From NCBI GenBank assembly GCA_025529335.1, contig JAMYHX010000214.1, forward strand, positions 1 to 64,000: a DNA stretch of 64,000 nucleotides, written 5' to 3'. Source of the stretch: Rhizopus sp. PT2906 (Eukaryota; Mucoromycota; Mucoromycetes; Mucorales; Rhizopodaceae). This document shows, in pieces, positions 32,295 to 44,153 of this stretch (the stretch's first letter is position 1; each line of letters starts with the position of its first letter). The position numbers and the translations under genes are program-made. Under the pieces are notes generated by a model. The model did no database searches. It worked only from the letters and a program-made list of their open reading frames with translations, and was not told the origin of the DNA.

Positions 32295-32680
32295 AACACT
32301 ACATGCACCAGAAAATAAGCTAATACTACGGGCGCTTCCTTAGGGCGTTATCTATGTTGTCACTATACAACTTCACATTACCAAAGCTCTGCCTAACCTA
32401 AGGCTGTCCAATTCACTCTATGATATAAAATACAATGCTATCTTAATTACACGTGTTCTCGCATCTTTGCTGATAGACTGACAACATAAAATTAGAATAA
32501 ATAAATAACTTTTCTTTTTTATCTCTCTTCTTTTTGAAAAGAAACAAACCAGTATGGCGACTTTATAAAGCCGTGTTTAGCGTGACGCTACACATTCAAA
32601 GGCTTTGCTGGGTGATATCATAGGTAATGTATAGAGGTAGCGCCCGTAATACTAGTCTAATTTCTGGTGCATGTAGTGTT
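32295..32680. mobile_element. Nested inverted-repeat (MITE-like) element
   Basis: Two 42-bp arms, 32295-32336 and 32639-32680, are inverted copies of each other with 37 of 42 positions identical by eye (outer end AACACTACATGCACCAGAAA, inner end ACGGGCGCT). The 302 bp between them hold no gene. No target duplication is obvious at the outer ends. It lies inside the larger Tc1/mariner-type element, just before the decayed gene there. Confidence 0.65.
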
Positions 32681-33941
32681 TCCTCAAAAATTGCTTCCAT
32701 CTGTTGGCGGTATTACGACCAACTTTAATCTGACAGTCACTGATTCGTTTGCCTCCAAGATCTTCGTCGATGTGGAATCTACGACAGCTGCCAAAACCAT
32801 AATCAGTAATCCAGCTACGACATGTATATCAAATACCGGTATGTTTTCACATCAATTACGACAAATCCGTACTCGATTTGATTTGCCCAGCACATACACC
32901 TTGGTCCATGCCTCGGGTCCGTTAACCAAGAACCAAACGTGTCATCCCTACATTATCTTTACCTTGATTGATTGCGATCGTGGCAGCATTCCTTGCGCCA
33001 CCCTGCTTGACACAATTGGCAATGAAATCTTAAAGAATGGCACCAAGGCTAGCCTCATGAAATCTGTTATTTTGAGCTGAAATGAAAATGCCACTGGTAA
33101 GGTAAAAGAGGTTCTTGAAAACATTCTTACTTTGTATGATCACGTCGACAATCTGCTTATCTAATTTAACATTGCTCTCAATAAGAAGTTGGAAATCCTT
33201 GCAAAACTTCTCATACCGCCAATTGTCTCATGGAATGCTTCGGTAGCACGTCATATCAAGTCAGTCTTTGAATACCTTGACTAATTAATACCCACTTTTT
33301 TACTTTTCCCGATATTTTGACACCATGAAATAAAATTTGATCACAATGGTACTCAGACTGTCTTCTTTTCTTTGTTTGACTTGGGAACCGAGATAAAAAG
33401 AGGGACGGAAACGTGATGAAGGGCACAATTTTGACGTGATTTTTTAAAGTGGGTGGCCATTACCAAACGAGCCTTCAAAAAAAGAGCCTCCAAAAAAGGG
33501 CTGATTAGAAATCAAGTTCATCTCGTCGATTTTGTCAAGGACATGTTCAATATCGAAGAAAAGTAATAAGGTTATCTTTTGACCCTTGCTTCCTAATAAT
33601 ATTCATCCCATTCCATGAAAGTAGCTATTCAAAATGCCCAGACCAATCAACGTGATTTTAAAAGAAAATTGGGTGAATTGCCCCTTAATCCGTCCTCTAC
33701 CACAACCATTTCTACTAGTCTCGGCGACTCGTCTTCCACAACTACATCTACTACTCCCAACGTCTCTTCAGCAATCATGGCACCTCCATCGAACACACCA
33801 TCCGCTTCATTATACCAGAGAAATATGACATTTGTTTTAGAGTTCAAGGCTTCCAGAACCAAGCAAGCTAAGGAGTTCATGGACTGGAGAGCATGTATAG
33901 CAGAAGGGCGCAAAAATGAATTGTTTTTGAATTATAAATAA
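32667..33941 (+). pseudogene. Decayed gene of unknown family inside the transposon
   Basis: A long frame (VFPQKLLPSVGGITTNFNL) begins inside the right arm of the nested element, so its own start has been lost or replaced. The same frame passes in-frame stops at 33078 and 33162 yet stays protein-like (NATGKVKEVLENILTLYDHV, then LEILAKLLIPPIVSWNASV) to a third stop at 33282. Further coding-like pieces follow at about 33455-33563 (KRAFKKRASKKGLIRNQVHL) and 33615-33941, which has a Ser/Thr-rich stretch and a charged end. I do not recognise the protein. It could be transposon cargo or a host gene fragment captured between the repeats. Confidence 0.5.
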
Positions 33942-34125
33942 TATCAATGCTTTAAAAAATCAATTTATGAAGTTCGAGAAATCCAATATGGAAACAATTT
34001 GTTTTATATGATTTCCATGCAAAATGTAATATTTGTTTAGTATTCTTTCGCGTTTTGAGATAAAAACAGCCCTGTACAAACGCAAAGCTCTGTTATTATT
34101 GATCATTTTATATGGACTCTTTGTT

Positions 34126-35168
34126 TCAACACTTGTCCCAGCATTTGTAAGAATGCGAAACGAAACCTTTGAAGTGACTTTTTTTCCACACTTTTCCAGG
34201 CTTTTGTAATTCTTTTTGATAAAATGTCTTCCTACAAAAACCTACGACGCTTAACCTTACTCTTTACCACTGCCCAGAATTGTTCTATTGGGTTAAGCTC
34301 AGGAGAACAAGTAGGGAGATACACGCATTTATATCCTCGATACTCAATATACTTCTTTATGTTTTCATGCGTGAATGTGCATTGTCCATAACTACATAGT
34401 GACCTTTCATATACGGATGCTTGTCCATTTCATCGAGAGTCATTTTTAAGAAACTAATATAGTGACCTGTTACGGTTCCTGAGCTTATGTATCCTTCAGT
34501 TTTTCTCTTCTTAACAGGCCTTGTTTTTTTTCAACACTGACTGTAATCAAACCTGCGGCAGAAATAGCACCCAATATAGACGTTGTGTTTGCTCTTGTAG
34601 TAGGCCTGATAACAATAGCACGAGTACCTTTTTTTTTTGGACCAAGCTCTTGAACGTTTCATGTTTATATCAAAAGCAGATTCATCAAGAAACACGCAAT
34701 TCATCAGAAAGTTCAAGTCTGAACTGTTTCTCTCAATAGAATGAAAATCTGCTTTTCTCAACAAAAGGTTGCACTCACTTCTCATAAAGTTATAAACAGT
34801 GCTGCGTGAAACTTTAAGATCATAAAATCGCTTCAATAAATGTTCGGTCACTTCAACAACAGTAGCAGAGGGATTAACATCAATAAAGTTGATAACGGCC
34901 GCTTTATGCTCTTCGGTCAAGATGCATTTACGTCCTACTTTTTTGCAACTCTCAAAAATGCTATCAGAACACGCATTATATTGTTTAACCATCTCTGAGC
35001 AGTTCGAGCATGAATACCCAACTGTTTCGTTGCTGCTGCTGCAGTCATATATTTTTCAATCTTCAGATCGAAAAACCTGGCTTTATCCTGGAAAGTATAA
35101 CGCGCATGATCCCGTTTTGTGTTTATCTCATCCATACGGATATCTTCATCTTTTGGCTTTTCTACCAT
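34126..35168 (-). pseudogene. Tc1/IS630-type DDE transposase, disrupted
   Basis: The reading starts near 35168 with a helix-turn-helix region (ARYTFQDKARFFDLKIEKYM, AATKQLGIHARTAQRW). It shifts frame near 34985 and continues as KVGRKCILTEEHKAAVINF, a second HTH (DLKVSRSTVYNFM) and the first catalytic Asp (NCVFLDESAFDI). Further pieces give the second Asp (GHYVVMDNAH) and the third-residue region (CSPELNPIEQFW). Frames change at least three times and a TAG interrupts the C-terminal part. Its start lies about 120 bp inside the right inverted repeat, which fits a transposase of the surrounding element. Confidence 0.8.
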
Positions 35169-35286
35169 TATTGGGCAAGCTAGAGAAGATACTCACTCTC
35201 TGCTTTATGTTTTTCGAAGAATGATTTTGATTGGAAAACGACCTGTCCGCGACATCAATCCTGATTGATCTGCGACATTGATTTTG

Positions 35287-35318
35287 ATTGGCTGCGACGT
35301 TGCTTGTTGGGAGCACTG
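35287..35318 (-). repeat. Right terminal inverted repeat of the 3.2-kb element
   Basis: On the minus strand it reads CAGTGCTCCCAACAAGCAAC onward and is followed on the plus strand by TA. It pairs with 32121-32152. Confidence 0.8.
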
Positions 35319-35320
35319 TA

Positions 35321-35594
35321 CACTGCACAACTTGAGATAAAATAAAGCAGTTATTTATAAAAGCAACGCTCAATTGAATATCAAAGAAAGCGCCTCATGT
35401 CTTCTTTCAATTGATTGATATTCTCAAGATTCATGATATTGAATTCTCTTAATCATCTTGCACCCTTTCCCAGACGCCTAGGGAACACTTTCTAATTTTT
35501 AGAATAACATTGAACAAAACGAAGGTGAAGGATGGTGATTATCGCCTCTCTCTCTTTCTCTCAAATCACGCTTTATTTTTTTTTCCCTTATACT

Positions 35595-35633
<39 letters not shown>

Positions 35634-35777
35634 TGTACTGCATCCCTTCGTCCGATTACTATATTGATCGCACTGTGGCTTGGACTTTGAACACCGAGGC
35701 CATCTTTAAAAATTTTCTAGGCCTTGGACGTGTATTTAATTCTTTCTTCCACTTTTCAAATAAAATAATCAGTCAAA
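35321..35777. other. Upstream region of RPS13 with a 35-nt poly-A run
   Basis: Contains CT-rich stretches typical of ribosomal protein gene leaders and an A35 run at about 35596-35630. No gene. Confidence 0.5.
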
Positions 35778-36369
35778 ATGGGTCGTATGCACACTCCTGG
35801 TAAGGGTATCTCTGGCAGTGCCCTCCCCTATCGCCGCACTCCTCCTTCTTGGGTCAAGACCACTGCCGAAGAAGTTGTTGACATGATCTGCAAGAATGCC
35901 AAGAAGGGTCTTACTCCTTCTCAAATTGGTGTCATCCTCCGTGACTCTCACGGTATCCCTCAAGTTAGATCCATCACTGGTAACAAGGTCCTCCGTATCT
36001 TGAAGTCCAACGGTCTTGCTCCCGAAGTCCCTGAAGACTTGTACCACCTCATCAAGAAGGCCGTTTCCATCCGTAAGCACTTGGAACGTAACAGAAAGGA
36101 CAAGGACTCCAAGTACCGTTTGATTCTTATCGAATCTCGTATCCACCGTCTTGCTCGTTACTACAAGACCTCTGGCCAACTTCCTCCCACCTGGAAATAG
36201 TATCCTTTTTATTGTTTATATACTAACCGTGATAGGGAATCTCGTCTTTACTATGCCTATTCGAACATTACGCAGGGTTGCTTAGAGCGGCTCGAGTAAC
36301 TGTTCTCCTTAACCCATATTTTTGTTTTTTTATAGTGAGTCTGCCACTGCTTCTGCTATGGTTGCTTAA
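35778..36369 (+). CDS. RPS13: 40S ribosomal protein uS15 (S13)
   Basis: Two exons (35778-36199, 36336-36369) encode 151 aa, the standard eukaryotic length. The sequence starts MGRMHTPGKGISGSALPYRR and contains the S15 signature region (LIESRIHRLARYYKTSGQLP). The second exon adds only YESATASAMVA. Codon use is strongly biased to C-ending codons, as in PDI, fitting a highly expressed gene. It binds 18S rRNA in the small-subunit platform. The 136-bp intron was checked for a snoRNA because vertebrate RPS13 introns host U14, but no full C/D box pair is visible. Confidence 0.97.
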
Positions 36370-36586
36370 ATGGCTTATGCTTCAACCGATGGAGTCTGCT
36401 GCAAAACATATCTTTTTTATGGATAATAAACATATCGCACGGATGATGTTTTTGTGTGCTCAACATTTTGCAATATATATTGTTGTTTATTAGTGTTGTA
36501 TTGAGGAATAATAGAGAGGGTTCCCATAACAACATATTATTATACACATTTTGAAAAAGAATACACAAATCTATACACAATTGTTT

Positions 36587-39134
36587 TTACCATCCCTTCA
36601 TTTCATTAATAACTGCTCTTTCTCTGTCTTTACTCATTTCGCCATACCCGATGACACGCATCGAGAAAGAACCACTACCGCCTGTCAAACTGCGAAGTGC
36701 GCTTGAATAACCGAGCATAGAACTTAAAGGAACATGCGCTTTGATGACTTGCTTTGGCTTATATTCATCGACTTGCGTATTGATTAAGAGAGAATCGTTA
36801 GGAGCATAGACCTCAACATGATCTGTATTCTCTGTATCCAGTGCATCAGAGGACTCTAAGCCCATGACGTGACCTCTACGTGTACCGCTTAAATCACTGA
36901 CGACGGTGCCTATGTGGTTCTCGTTCACTTCGGTATAGACCTCCATCATTGGCTCGAGTAAGCAGGGGTTTGCCTTCTTGACAGCATCATACACTCCGTT
37001 AGAGACACAGGCTGAGATCGCGCCTAAGGTTGTCTCAGGACCGAACGTTCTAAGGTCGTACGCCTTGACCTTGAGCTTCGTCAGAGGGAAACCTAACAAG
37101 GCTCCACGAGCCATGCCAGCATAGAGACCATTTTGAACTGCCTGTTTGACATCTTCTGGATCTAATGAAGAATCGTCCTGTTGTTGCTCTGTGGCTGGGT
37201 CTTGCTTGAGTGATACATCGGTTGCCAACAAATTACCAGCGTAACTAAACCATCCTTCCTCAGGCTCCTCATCATTTGTAGGTGAAATCTCCACGCGGCA
37301 AGCTGCCTTGGCACGTTTACCCATGACTTCTTTATCATACTCAGAAACCACGGCAGCCTCTCCCTGACAAGTCTCACGGTAACTGATCCTCATCTTGCCC
37401 ATCTCAGCCTTGACCTTGAAGTCATTCAACAGTCTGTCCTTGACGATCTCAAGATGAAGCTCGCCCATACCACTGACCAGTCGCTGTCCAGTTTCTTCAT
37501 CTGTCCAGACACGCAAAGATGGATCCTCACGTACGAGATTCTTTAGAGCTTCTTCAACGGCAGCCTCCTCTGAGACAGAGGCAGGTTCGATCGCTGCAAA
37601 GAAGGCAGGATGAGGCACTTCGATACTGCCGAGTTGATGACCGGATTTGATTGCTGTTGAATCGTTGGACTGGACCAAGGTGTCTCCTGTGCGTGTATCT
37701 TTCAAGCCGACAATGACACCGATATTGCCACTTCCGATGGTAGGAATCTCTTCGACGTCTTTAGCATACATTTGTAGCAGCCTGTTAACTCTTTCTTTGG
37801 TGCGAGTGGTTGTGTTGAATAATGTCGCGCGTGCATTTAATTTACCTAAGGAACAGAATGAACAAGGCAAGTTAAAATAGAGCCATCTTTTTTTACCTGA
37901 ATAAACCTTGACATAGACCATAGGACCACGCTTTGGATCATGTGTGACCTTGAAAGCCAGGGCGTAAAGCTTGCCTGATTCAGACAGTGGCACACTTGTC
38001 GTCTTGCCACGACTGTCCGTCACGGTAGCAGGAGGGCGGTCGAGGGGACTAGGAAGGTAATCGAGAACAGCATCCAGTAGAGGCTGAACACCGAGATTCT
38101 TAAAAGCTGCTCCACACAAAACAGGCACTGCCTTGTTATCAAGCGTTACTCTTCGAATAGAAGCCTTGATCGTTTCAGGTGTTACCGCCAGATGATCTCC
38201 ACCTGCATCATCAAAGAAGGCGTCAATAATCTTCTCATCCATCTCGGCCAAGGCTTCGATTAAGGCGGTTCGACCACGCACAGCTTCTTCCAGAAGCACA
38301 GGATCCTCTATCGGTTTACGGTGCATCACAGATCCATCACCGTGCGTGGGATCCCACTCGATGACTTCCATTGTCACCAAGTCTGCAACAGCCTTAAGCC
38401 CTCTATCCTCCCCATGCATGACAGGCAATTGCAATACGAGTGGTCGGGTAAGCAGTTTCTTCCAGATCTCACGTACCGTTCGTCCAAATGCGGCACCTGT
38501 TCTATCAAGCTTATTGACAAATGCAATTCGAGGGATCTTGTACTTGTCTGCTTGTTTCCAAACTGTCTCTGTTTGAGCTTCAACACCAGCCACACCATCG
38601 AGAATGGTGACAGCACCGTCCAAGACACGGACAGAACGCTCTACTTCCATCGTAAAATCGACGTGGCCAGGTGTATCGATCAAATTGATTCGGTGACCCT
38701 GCCAGCCAAATGTGATTGCTGCACTATTGATCGTAATGCCTCGCTCTCTTTCTGCAGCCAAATAATCCATTACTGTGTCGCCATCGTCAATATCTCCAAT
38801 ACGCTTGGTGACACCTGCATAATAAAGCATTCTTTCTGTTGTCGTTGTTTTGCCTATTCGAAGAATCAGATCATGTCTTGTATCAAAAAGAGAAATGAAC
38901 AAGTATACCTGCATCAATGTGTGCAATAATGCCAATGTTGCGTGTTTTTGGTATAGTGAAATCTTTGGCATCTATACACAATGTCAGTTTTCTTTCTCTC
39001 TCTCTTTTCTTTACAATAATAGAACCTGTAGCAAATGTCTTGAAATGAGTTATTGATTTTGGATATCTTAACAAAGACGACACTCTTTTATGACATGTTG
39101 ATCGAAGCAGAGATGTCAGTACACTTGGATACAT
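36587..39134 (-). CDS. MEF2: Mitochondrial ribosome-releasing factor 2 (EF-G2)
   Basis: Four exons (39134-39026, 38971-38909, 38853-37897, 37845-36587) encode 795 aa in phase. The N-terminus (MYPSVLTSLLRSTCHKRVSS) is a mitochondrial targeting sequence. GTPase motifs are AHIDAGKTTTTER, DTPGHVDF and NKLD. The stretch GDIDDGDTVMDYLAAERERG and the short insertion pattern fit the MEF2/GFM2 branch, which recycles mitochondrial ribosomes with RRF, more than elongation factor MEF1. Domain IV ends in the SSMLGYSSALRSLTGGSGSF region. The first intron uses a weak GTTCTA donor, chosen because it alone keeps the frame into the conserved FTIPKTRNIGI. Confidence 0.9.
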
Positions 39135-39803
39135 GGCTTTTTTTTTTTTTTCTATAAAAGAAAAAAATCAAAAAAGGGGGTATCACAGTTCCAAGGGGTA
39201 AAATAGATTCTGTAAGGAAATTAAAGGTGACAGTTGCTATGGCTTGATGAAAAAAGTGATGCTTTAGATAATATGCACAGCCTACAACTCGATGATCTCG
39301 TCAAGTGCTACAAGAGTCTATCAAACTTTTGCTCAAATGAATAATGAAGGTAAGTTGTCGATTTTGTCTCTCCACGAATTGGATTATTATCTATCATGAT
39401 TGTTTATCTTTAGTCTGCCTGTCTTACAAAATTCACAAAGACTGTCCATATACAAAAATATATCATCCAACCTTCTCTTGGTCAATAATAATTCTGTCCA
39501 AAAATTAGAGTCATTTGCTATTTGTAGCATCTATGTTGTCATTGTATCCTCATCATTTCTAGTCTCTAGAACAAAAAGACACATACAAACAAGCACTCGA
39601 AGGACGGACATGATGCTTGTTTACTACGTATGCCACAAAAAAGGGGGGATTCAGCTCCATCACGTCACTTTCTGATAGGACAACTGGGATTAAAAATATG
39701 TAGAATTCGAAGGAAAGAGTGGCAGGAGCCAGCAAAATCAAGATACACACACATTACAAAATATTTTTTTTTTCTTACTACATAATTCCTTTTTAATATC
39801 AAA
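39135..39803. other. Intergenic region between MEF2 and SAR1
   Basis: Divergent promoter region. No frame shows protein-like content; poly-T/A tracts at both ends. Confidence 0.45.
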
Positions 39804-40618
39804 ATGTTTATTGTCAACTGGTTCTACGATGTCTTGTCCTCTTTGGGTAATGAAGAAAAGATAAACATAAAGTAAAGCATATAGTGCCCGCCATCTGACT
39901 CGTTTTTGCGCGTTTTGCTTCATTTAGGTCTTTTAAACAAAAATGCCAAAATTCTCTTCTTGGGTCTTGATAATGCCGGAAAGACTACTCTACTTCACAT
40001 GTTGAAGAATGACCGATTGGCTACTTTGCAACCTACTCTTCATCCTAGTAAGTTACAGATGAGATTTGGCTTTCATATGATAATAACAATTATGTGTAGC
40101 TTCTGAAGAACTTTCTATTGGTAACGTCAAGTTTACAACATATGACTTGGGAGGTCACCTTCAAGCACGTCGATTATGGAGAAATTATTTCCCTGAGGTT
40201 GGAGGTATCGTCTTCTTGGTTGACTGTGCTGATCATGCTCGCTTTTCTGAAGCCAAGGCAGAGTTAGATGTAAGTGTTTTCTTTATAGAAAGAAAAGGGG
40301 GGAGAATGAGTACTGATGTGTGTGTCCTGTAGGCTTTATTGGCTATCGAACAACTTTCAAAAGTTCCTTTCTTAATTCTTGGTAATAAGATTGATGCACC
40401 TGGTGCTGTTAGTGAAGACACACTTCGACAAGAATTAGGTTTATTCCAAACAACTGGAAAGGTAAGCTTTACTATTTTCAAGATTAAATTTAACTTCTTT
40501 TTTTTTTTAGGGCAAGGTTCCTTTGACGGATATTCGTCCTATTGAAGTATTCATGTGCTCCGTTGTTATGAGGCAAGGTTATGGAGAGGGTTTCCGCTGG
40601 CTCTCTCAATATGTCTAA
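39804..40618 (+). CDS. SAR1: Small COPII GTPase Sar1
   Basis: Five exons (39804-39846, 39928-40047, 40100-40269, 40333-40461, 40511-40618) encode 189 aa in phase. The hydrophobic N-terminus (MFIVNWFYDVLSSLGLL) inserts into the ER membrane. Nucleotide motifs are GLDNAGKTTLL, the switch-I QPTLHPT, DLGGH and NKID. Length and the lack of a myristoylated Gly-2 distinguish it from Arf. It starts COPII coat assembly at ER exit sites with Sec12 as exchange factor. Confidence 0.97.
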
Positions 40619-41012
40619 TAAAATCATTATTTTCGAAAAATATGTCAACTTTGTGTGTGCTTACGTTTTACTGCATATACATCAAAGTCCAAGTAAAATA
40701 ATAATAATAATAATAAAAGCTATAGATTCAATTCAAACAAGGTCTTGATCTAAAGAGAATGCCTAATGCGCCCCTTCTGTCTCTTCATGCCACACTTTGC
40801 AGCATTAGTTATCTATATCGATCTTACCTGGGTAAGACAGGTCTATTTTTTTTTTTTTTTTTTGTATGCACTAGAGTAAAATATAAGATCCAGTCTTGGA
40901 ATTATTCGTGAGTACTATAGCCTTAATACGACCAAGCATTTGTCAATAAGTACAATGCTTGTTCAACTACTGCAGCTGTGTGTTTACAAAAAGGAGCATT
41001 ATAAAATATATA
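40619..41012. other. 3' flank of SAR1 with an ATT/AAT microsatellite and T18 run
   Basis: Holds an (AAT)n run at about 40696-40717 and a T-run at about 40845-40863. No gene. Confidence 0.4.
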
Positions 41013-41407
41013 TCAGCTGTTTCAGAAATTATTCGCACACATTACAAGATCAACAACAATTAAACCCTTTATGTCTTTTTTATTATTTAAAAAGACAACA
41101 TTTAATACATAAAATGAGCTTGATATTTTTGAGAAAAGATAAATGCGGTCAAAATAAAAAGTTGCTGGAGACTTTGTTTAAATAGTCTGATCTTGTCTCT
41201 CTTTTTCTCTTATAAATCCTCATCTTTATAATGTAAGTATTTAATATCAATGTAAATAACTGATTTACTAATCATTTCTTTATTCATCCTTTTGCTTTTG
41301 ATAGGCTCTCTTTTATTATTATTTGTTGTCTGAAATTATCATTTTTTTATCAGTGTGCTATGCACAGGCGCTAAAAAAAATAATATGTGGGAATAATAAA
41401 CAGCTGA
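41013..41407. mobile_element. MITE with TA target duplication
   Basis: The ends are inverted repeats: TCAGCTGTTT then (after a 5-nt insertion on the left) ATTATTCSCACAYATTA. Left arm 41013-41044, right arm 41381-41407; both are flanked by TA (41011-41012, 41408-41409). The 395-bp body has no gene. TA duplication suggests mobilisation by a Tc1/mariner transposase. The ends differ from those of the 3.2-kb element at 32-35 kb. Confidence 0.65.
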
Positions 41408-41610
41408 TACACTTTATTCACAAATTATTCAGAGTAAAAGAATACAATGTAATCATGATGACAAAACACTTGAGCTGCTTTTTTTAGTTGCCTTCATGTT
41501 CCCAAGGATAAAAATTTTTGTTATTGTGATAATGTGTTTTATTAAATGATGAATATAGGATATACAAATAATATGGCATGTTGATATATAAAATGAAATT
41601 GGGGGGCACA

Positions 41611-43331
41611 TTAAATGGCAAGATCAGAGACATCGTTCTCAACAAAAATTTCGCTGCCAACAGATGGAAGGCCATCATAGATGACATACAGGAAGCCGGC
41701 GCCAGGTGGGAAGATAGCAGCATGAGGCGGGGCAGTAATTTCGATGGATTGCAAGTCCTCTGATACTTTATGGTTCAAAAAGACATATCTTTGCGACATG
41801 TGCATGGAGTGAGTACTGAATCCAGGTCGAAGCAAGCCAACACGGATCTTGTCAGCGGCATCCTTGCTAGCCAATCCTTCAAGATTCAAAAGGACCTTGA
41901 ATGTTTGATCATAGGTAACAACGCGAGGAACGTGTGAGATGCGAGGACGTGTAGGATATTTGAAGAGATATGGAGGAGAAAAGTATTCGACGCGGAATTC
42001 AGTGGGATATTCAGCGTGAATATCAGGAGGATCAACATTATTAGAACCAGCGATCCAGACACGACCATCGGGTAAAGTTAAGGCTACAGAATGATACATA
42101 CGAGCAATGTCTGTGTTTGCTAGACCCTTAGTCCATCGGTCTTTTTTATCAGCTGTAGGGGTATAGATAAGAGGATCAAATGTGGGATCATGGTTGCGGC
42201 CATTGTAACCAGCCCAGCCACGCTGACAACCATTTACCCAGAGAACGTTGCCATCGGCCATGATAACACCATCAGGCATAAGACGTGGATAGACAAATGT
42301 GTCCATTTCCCACTTAGGATTCTCGTCGCCCAAGTTGATTCGGCCACACGTTTTATCAGCTTTAGCAGTATTCTTCATTCTCTCAGAGCCACCACAGATG
42401 AGAATCTCGGGTTTATAATCATTCTTGGGATCCAAAGGTAGCAATACAGCACCACCAGTTAGGGGGTAAGAACGAGGGACACCGGGAATATCAGGCAGTC
42501 TCTTTACAATCTTTTGCTCTTTATAATTGTAGATGATTGACTTCTTGTTGGCAAAGATAAACAAGTTACCGTCAGGTAAGACGAATACGAATGGGTATAA
42601 GTTGTAAGGCATTGTTTCATTCAGGAACGCAAATGGGACTTCCCCTTCAGGTCTTGGTGGCCAGAACTCATAAGAAGGTACATTAATCTCTTTGCGATTG
42701 ACAGCTGCACCTTTAATAGATCCGCCAATGATAAACAGGTCACCTTCAGGTAATTGCTCAACGGTTGGGTACCAACGATTCTCCGTCATCTTTCCGGTCT
42801 TATACTCGTTCCACCAGCAAGAATTGTCAGTACAGGGTGTAAAGTGTCGAATAGATTGCCATCCAGGCTCAGCCTTCCAATCTCTTCCTCGCTTTTCACC
42901 ACCACCAGTACTGATGAAGCTACCATTCTTTAAGAATCCACCAGCTGAACAGAATGTGTTTGTTTCTAGTGGTAAGGGTCTGTAGGTGTTTGTATCCAGA
43001 TCATACTGAACAGAGAATGCGCTCTGTCCTGAGTCAAACTGAGCTTCATTCCATTCTGCTTTATCAATAATAAGGATTGTCTTTTCGCTATAGATGTAAA
43101 ATGAAAAATTAATATGTGAAGGGAATATGTCATATCCATTAGTTACTTTAAAAGGACAGCATGCATGGCAGCAACACCTGTTCTGCCATTTTGTTCCATT
43201 TTTCCTGTCTTTGCCAAAGGAGACATAACTTGTTGAGAATCTTCCCAAACGAAAGGCAAATCAAATTGAGCATGAGAATATGTCAGGAACGTCGCAGCCG
43301 TTGCTATGGTAACAAACAAGGAAGCCTTCAT
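41611..43331 (-). CDS. Secreted copper-radical oxidase, glyoxal oxidase type (AA5_1)
   Basis: Two exons (43331-43147, 43087-41611) encode 553 aa. A signal peptide (MKASLFVTIATAATFLTYSH) marks it as secreted. The kelch-like propeller carries all copper-radical residues of the family: Cys in NTFCSAGGF, Tyr in ENRWYPTVEQLP, the Tyr-His pair in ARMYHSVALTLPDGRVW, and His in FSTHSMHMSQRYV; the C-terminal domain is DUF1929-like. Glyoxal oxidases make H2O2 from small aldehydes, supporting peroxidases or wall remodelling. A galactose oxidase is less likely, since no N-terminal carbohydrate-binding domain is present. Confidence 0.9.
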
Positions 43332-44153
43332 ATCGAAGATGAATTGTTTTTAAAGAAAGAAAGAAAAAAAAAGATTGTTTCCAGAAGCTATTTATAGTAT
43401 TAATTTTGCGGGGCTGAAGAATAGAAATAATAGCATAAGGTGATCTTTTTTGCAGGTAAAAAGTGCCAGCCCAGTTATTACTATGACTTAACTCTAAAAC
43501 AAAAAAAAAGAGGTGATGTGTTTTATCATTGTACATCTTTAATTACGTTCTGTATCCTTGGATACAATTCATTCTTTTAAAAGAAATCAATTTATTGCAG
43601 TAATATCATATGTGTTACTTGCTGCTAAATTGAACTTTTTTGTAGATAAAAGCAAAAAAAAGGACCACAATATGGAAAACAGCATAATAGACAACGATAT
43701 GTAAGTGGCTTAAAGAGGCTGGCGGATCTCAAAAGGGCTACTCTGCTGTTTCAGTCGCTCTTTTCATTGAATGCTATTTTAGGAAAAGAAGTTAATTGAA
43801 AATAGAATTATGGTTCTATTAGTCCGAGGTCACAGATCAAAGGAATGAACTTATTGTACGAATAACAAGAATCTCTTGTTATCCAGCCCAATCATTAAAG
43901 AATTGATAACACACACAAAGAGATACCTTCTTCCAGAGTATAAAGTATGAATTTCACATAATCGTAGGATGTTTGAGCAGTAATCCCTTGAACTGCAGTT
44001 TCTGTGAGCCGTCTGGTTAATAGTTGCATAATTCGGCTTCGTGCCAAAATGTACATTAATCTTCCATAAATTATACACCAAAGGTTTGGAAAGCCATTGC
44101 TCTTCCTTTTCAATGTTTGAAGATTCCATGTTTTTAAAAAATAAGCTTTGACA
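43332..44153. other. Gene-poor region between the oxidase and transposon remains
   Basis: A minus-strand frame 43851-44129 is protein-like but follows the decayed transposase in another frame and has no recognised content. No other gene seen. Confidence 0.35.

Larger units (their letters stand above)
32121..35318 (-). mobile_element. Composite Tc1/mariner-type DNA transposon, 3.2 kb, TA target duplication
   Basis: The outer ends form terminal inverted repeats starting CAGTGCTYCCAAYAAGCAAY; left at 32121 and right at 35318. Both are flanked by TA (32119-32120 and 35319-35320), the hallmark of Tc1/mariner insertion. About 32 terminal bp match with three differences, and related CCAATCAAAATCA-type motifs repeat inside both ends. 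A decayed transposase reads leftward from close to the right end. The left half holds a second decayed gene and a nested inverted-repeat element, so the element carried extra DNA or was invaded. The transposase contains a frameshift and stops, so the copy is dead unless mobilised in trans. Confidence 0.75.

Noticed and set aside
36200..36335. Possible snoRNA in the RPS13 intron (GTGATAGG resembles a C box)
   Set aside because: No D box (CTGA) or terminal stem at suitable distance and no U14 guide sequence.
38321..38929. 202-codon plus-strand frame inside MEF2
   Set aside because: Antisense shadow across the most conserved GTPase part of MEF2.
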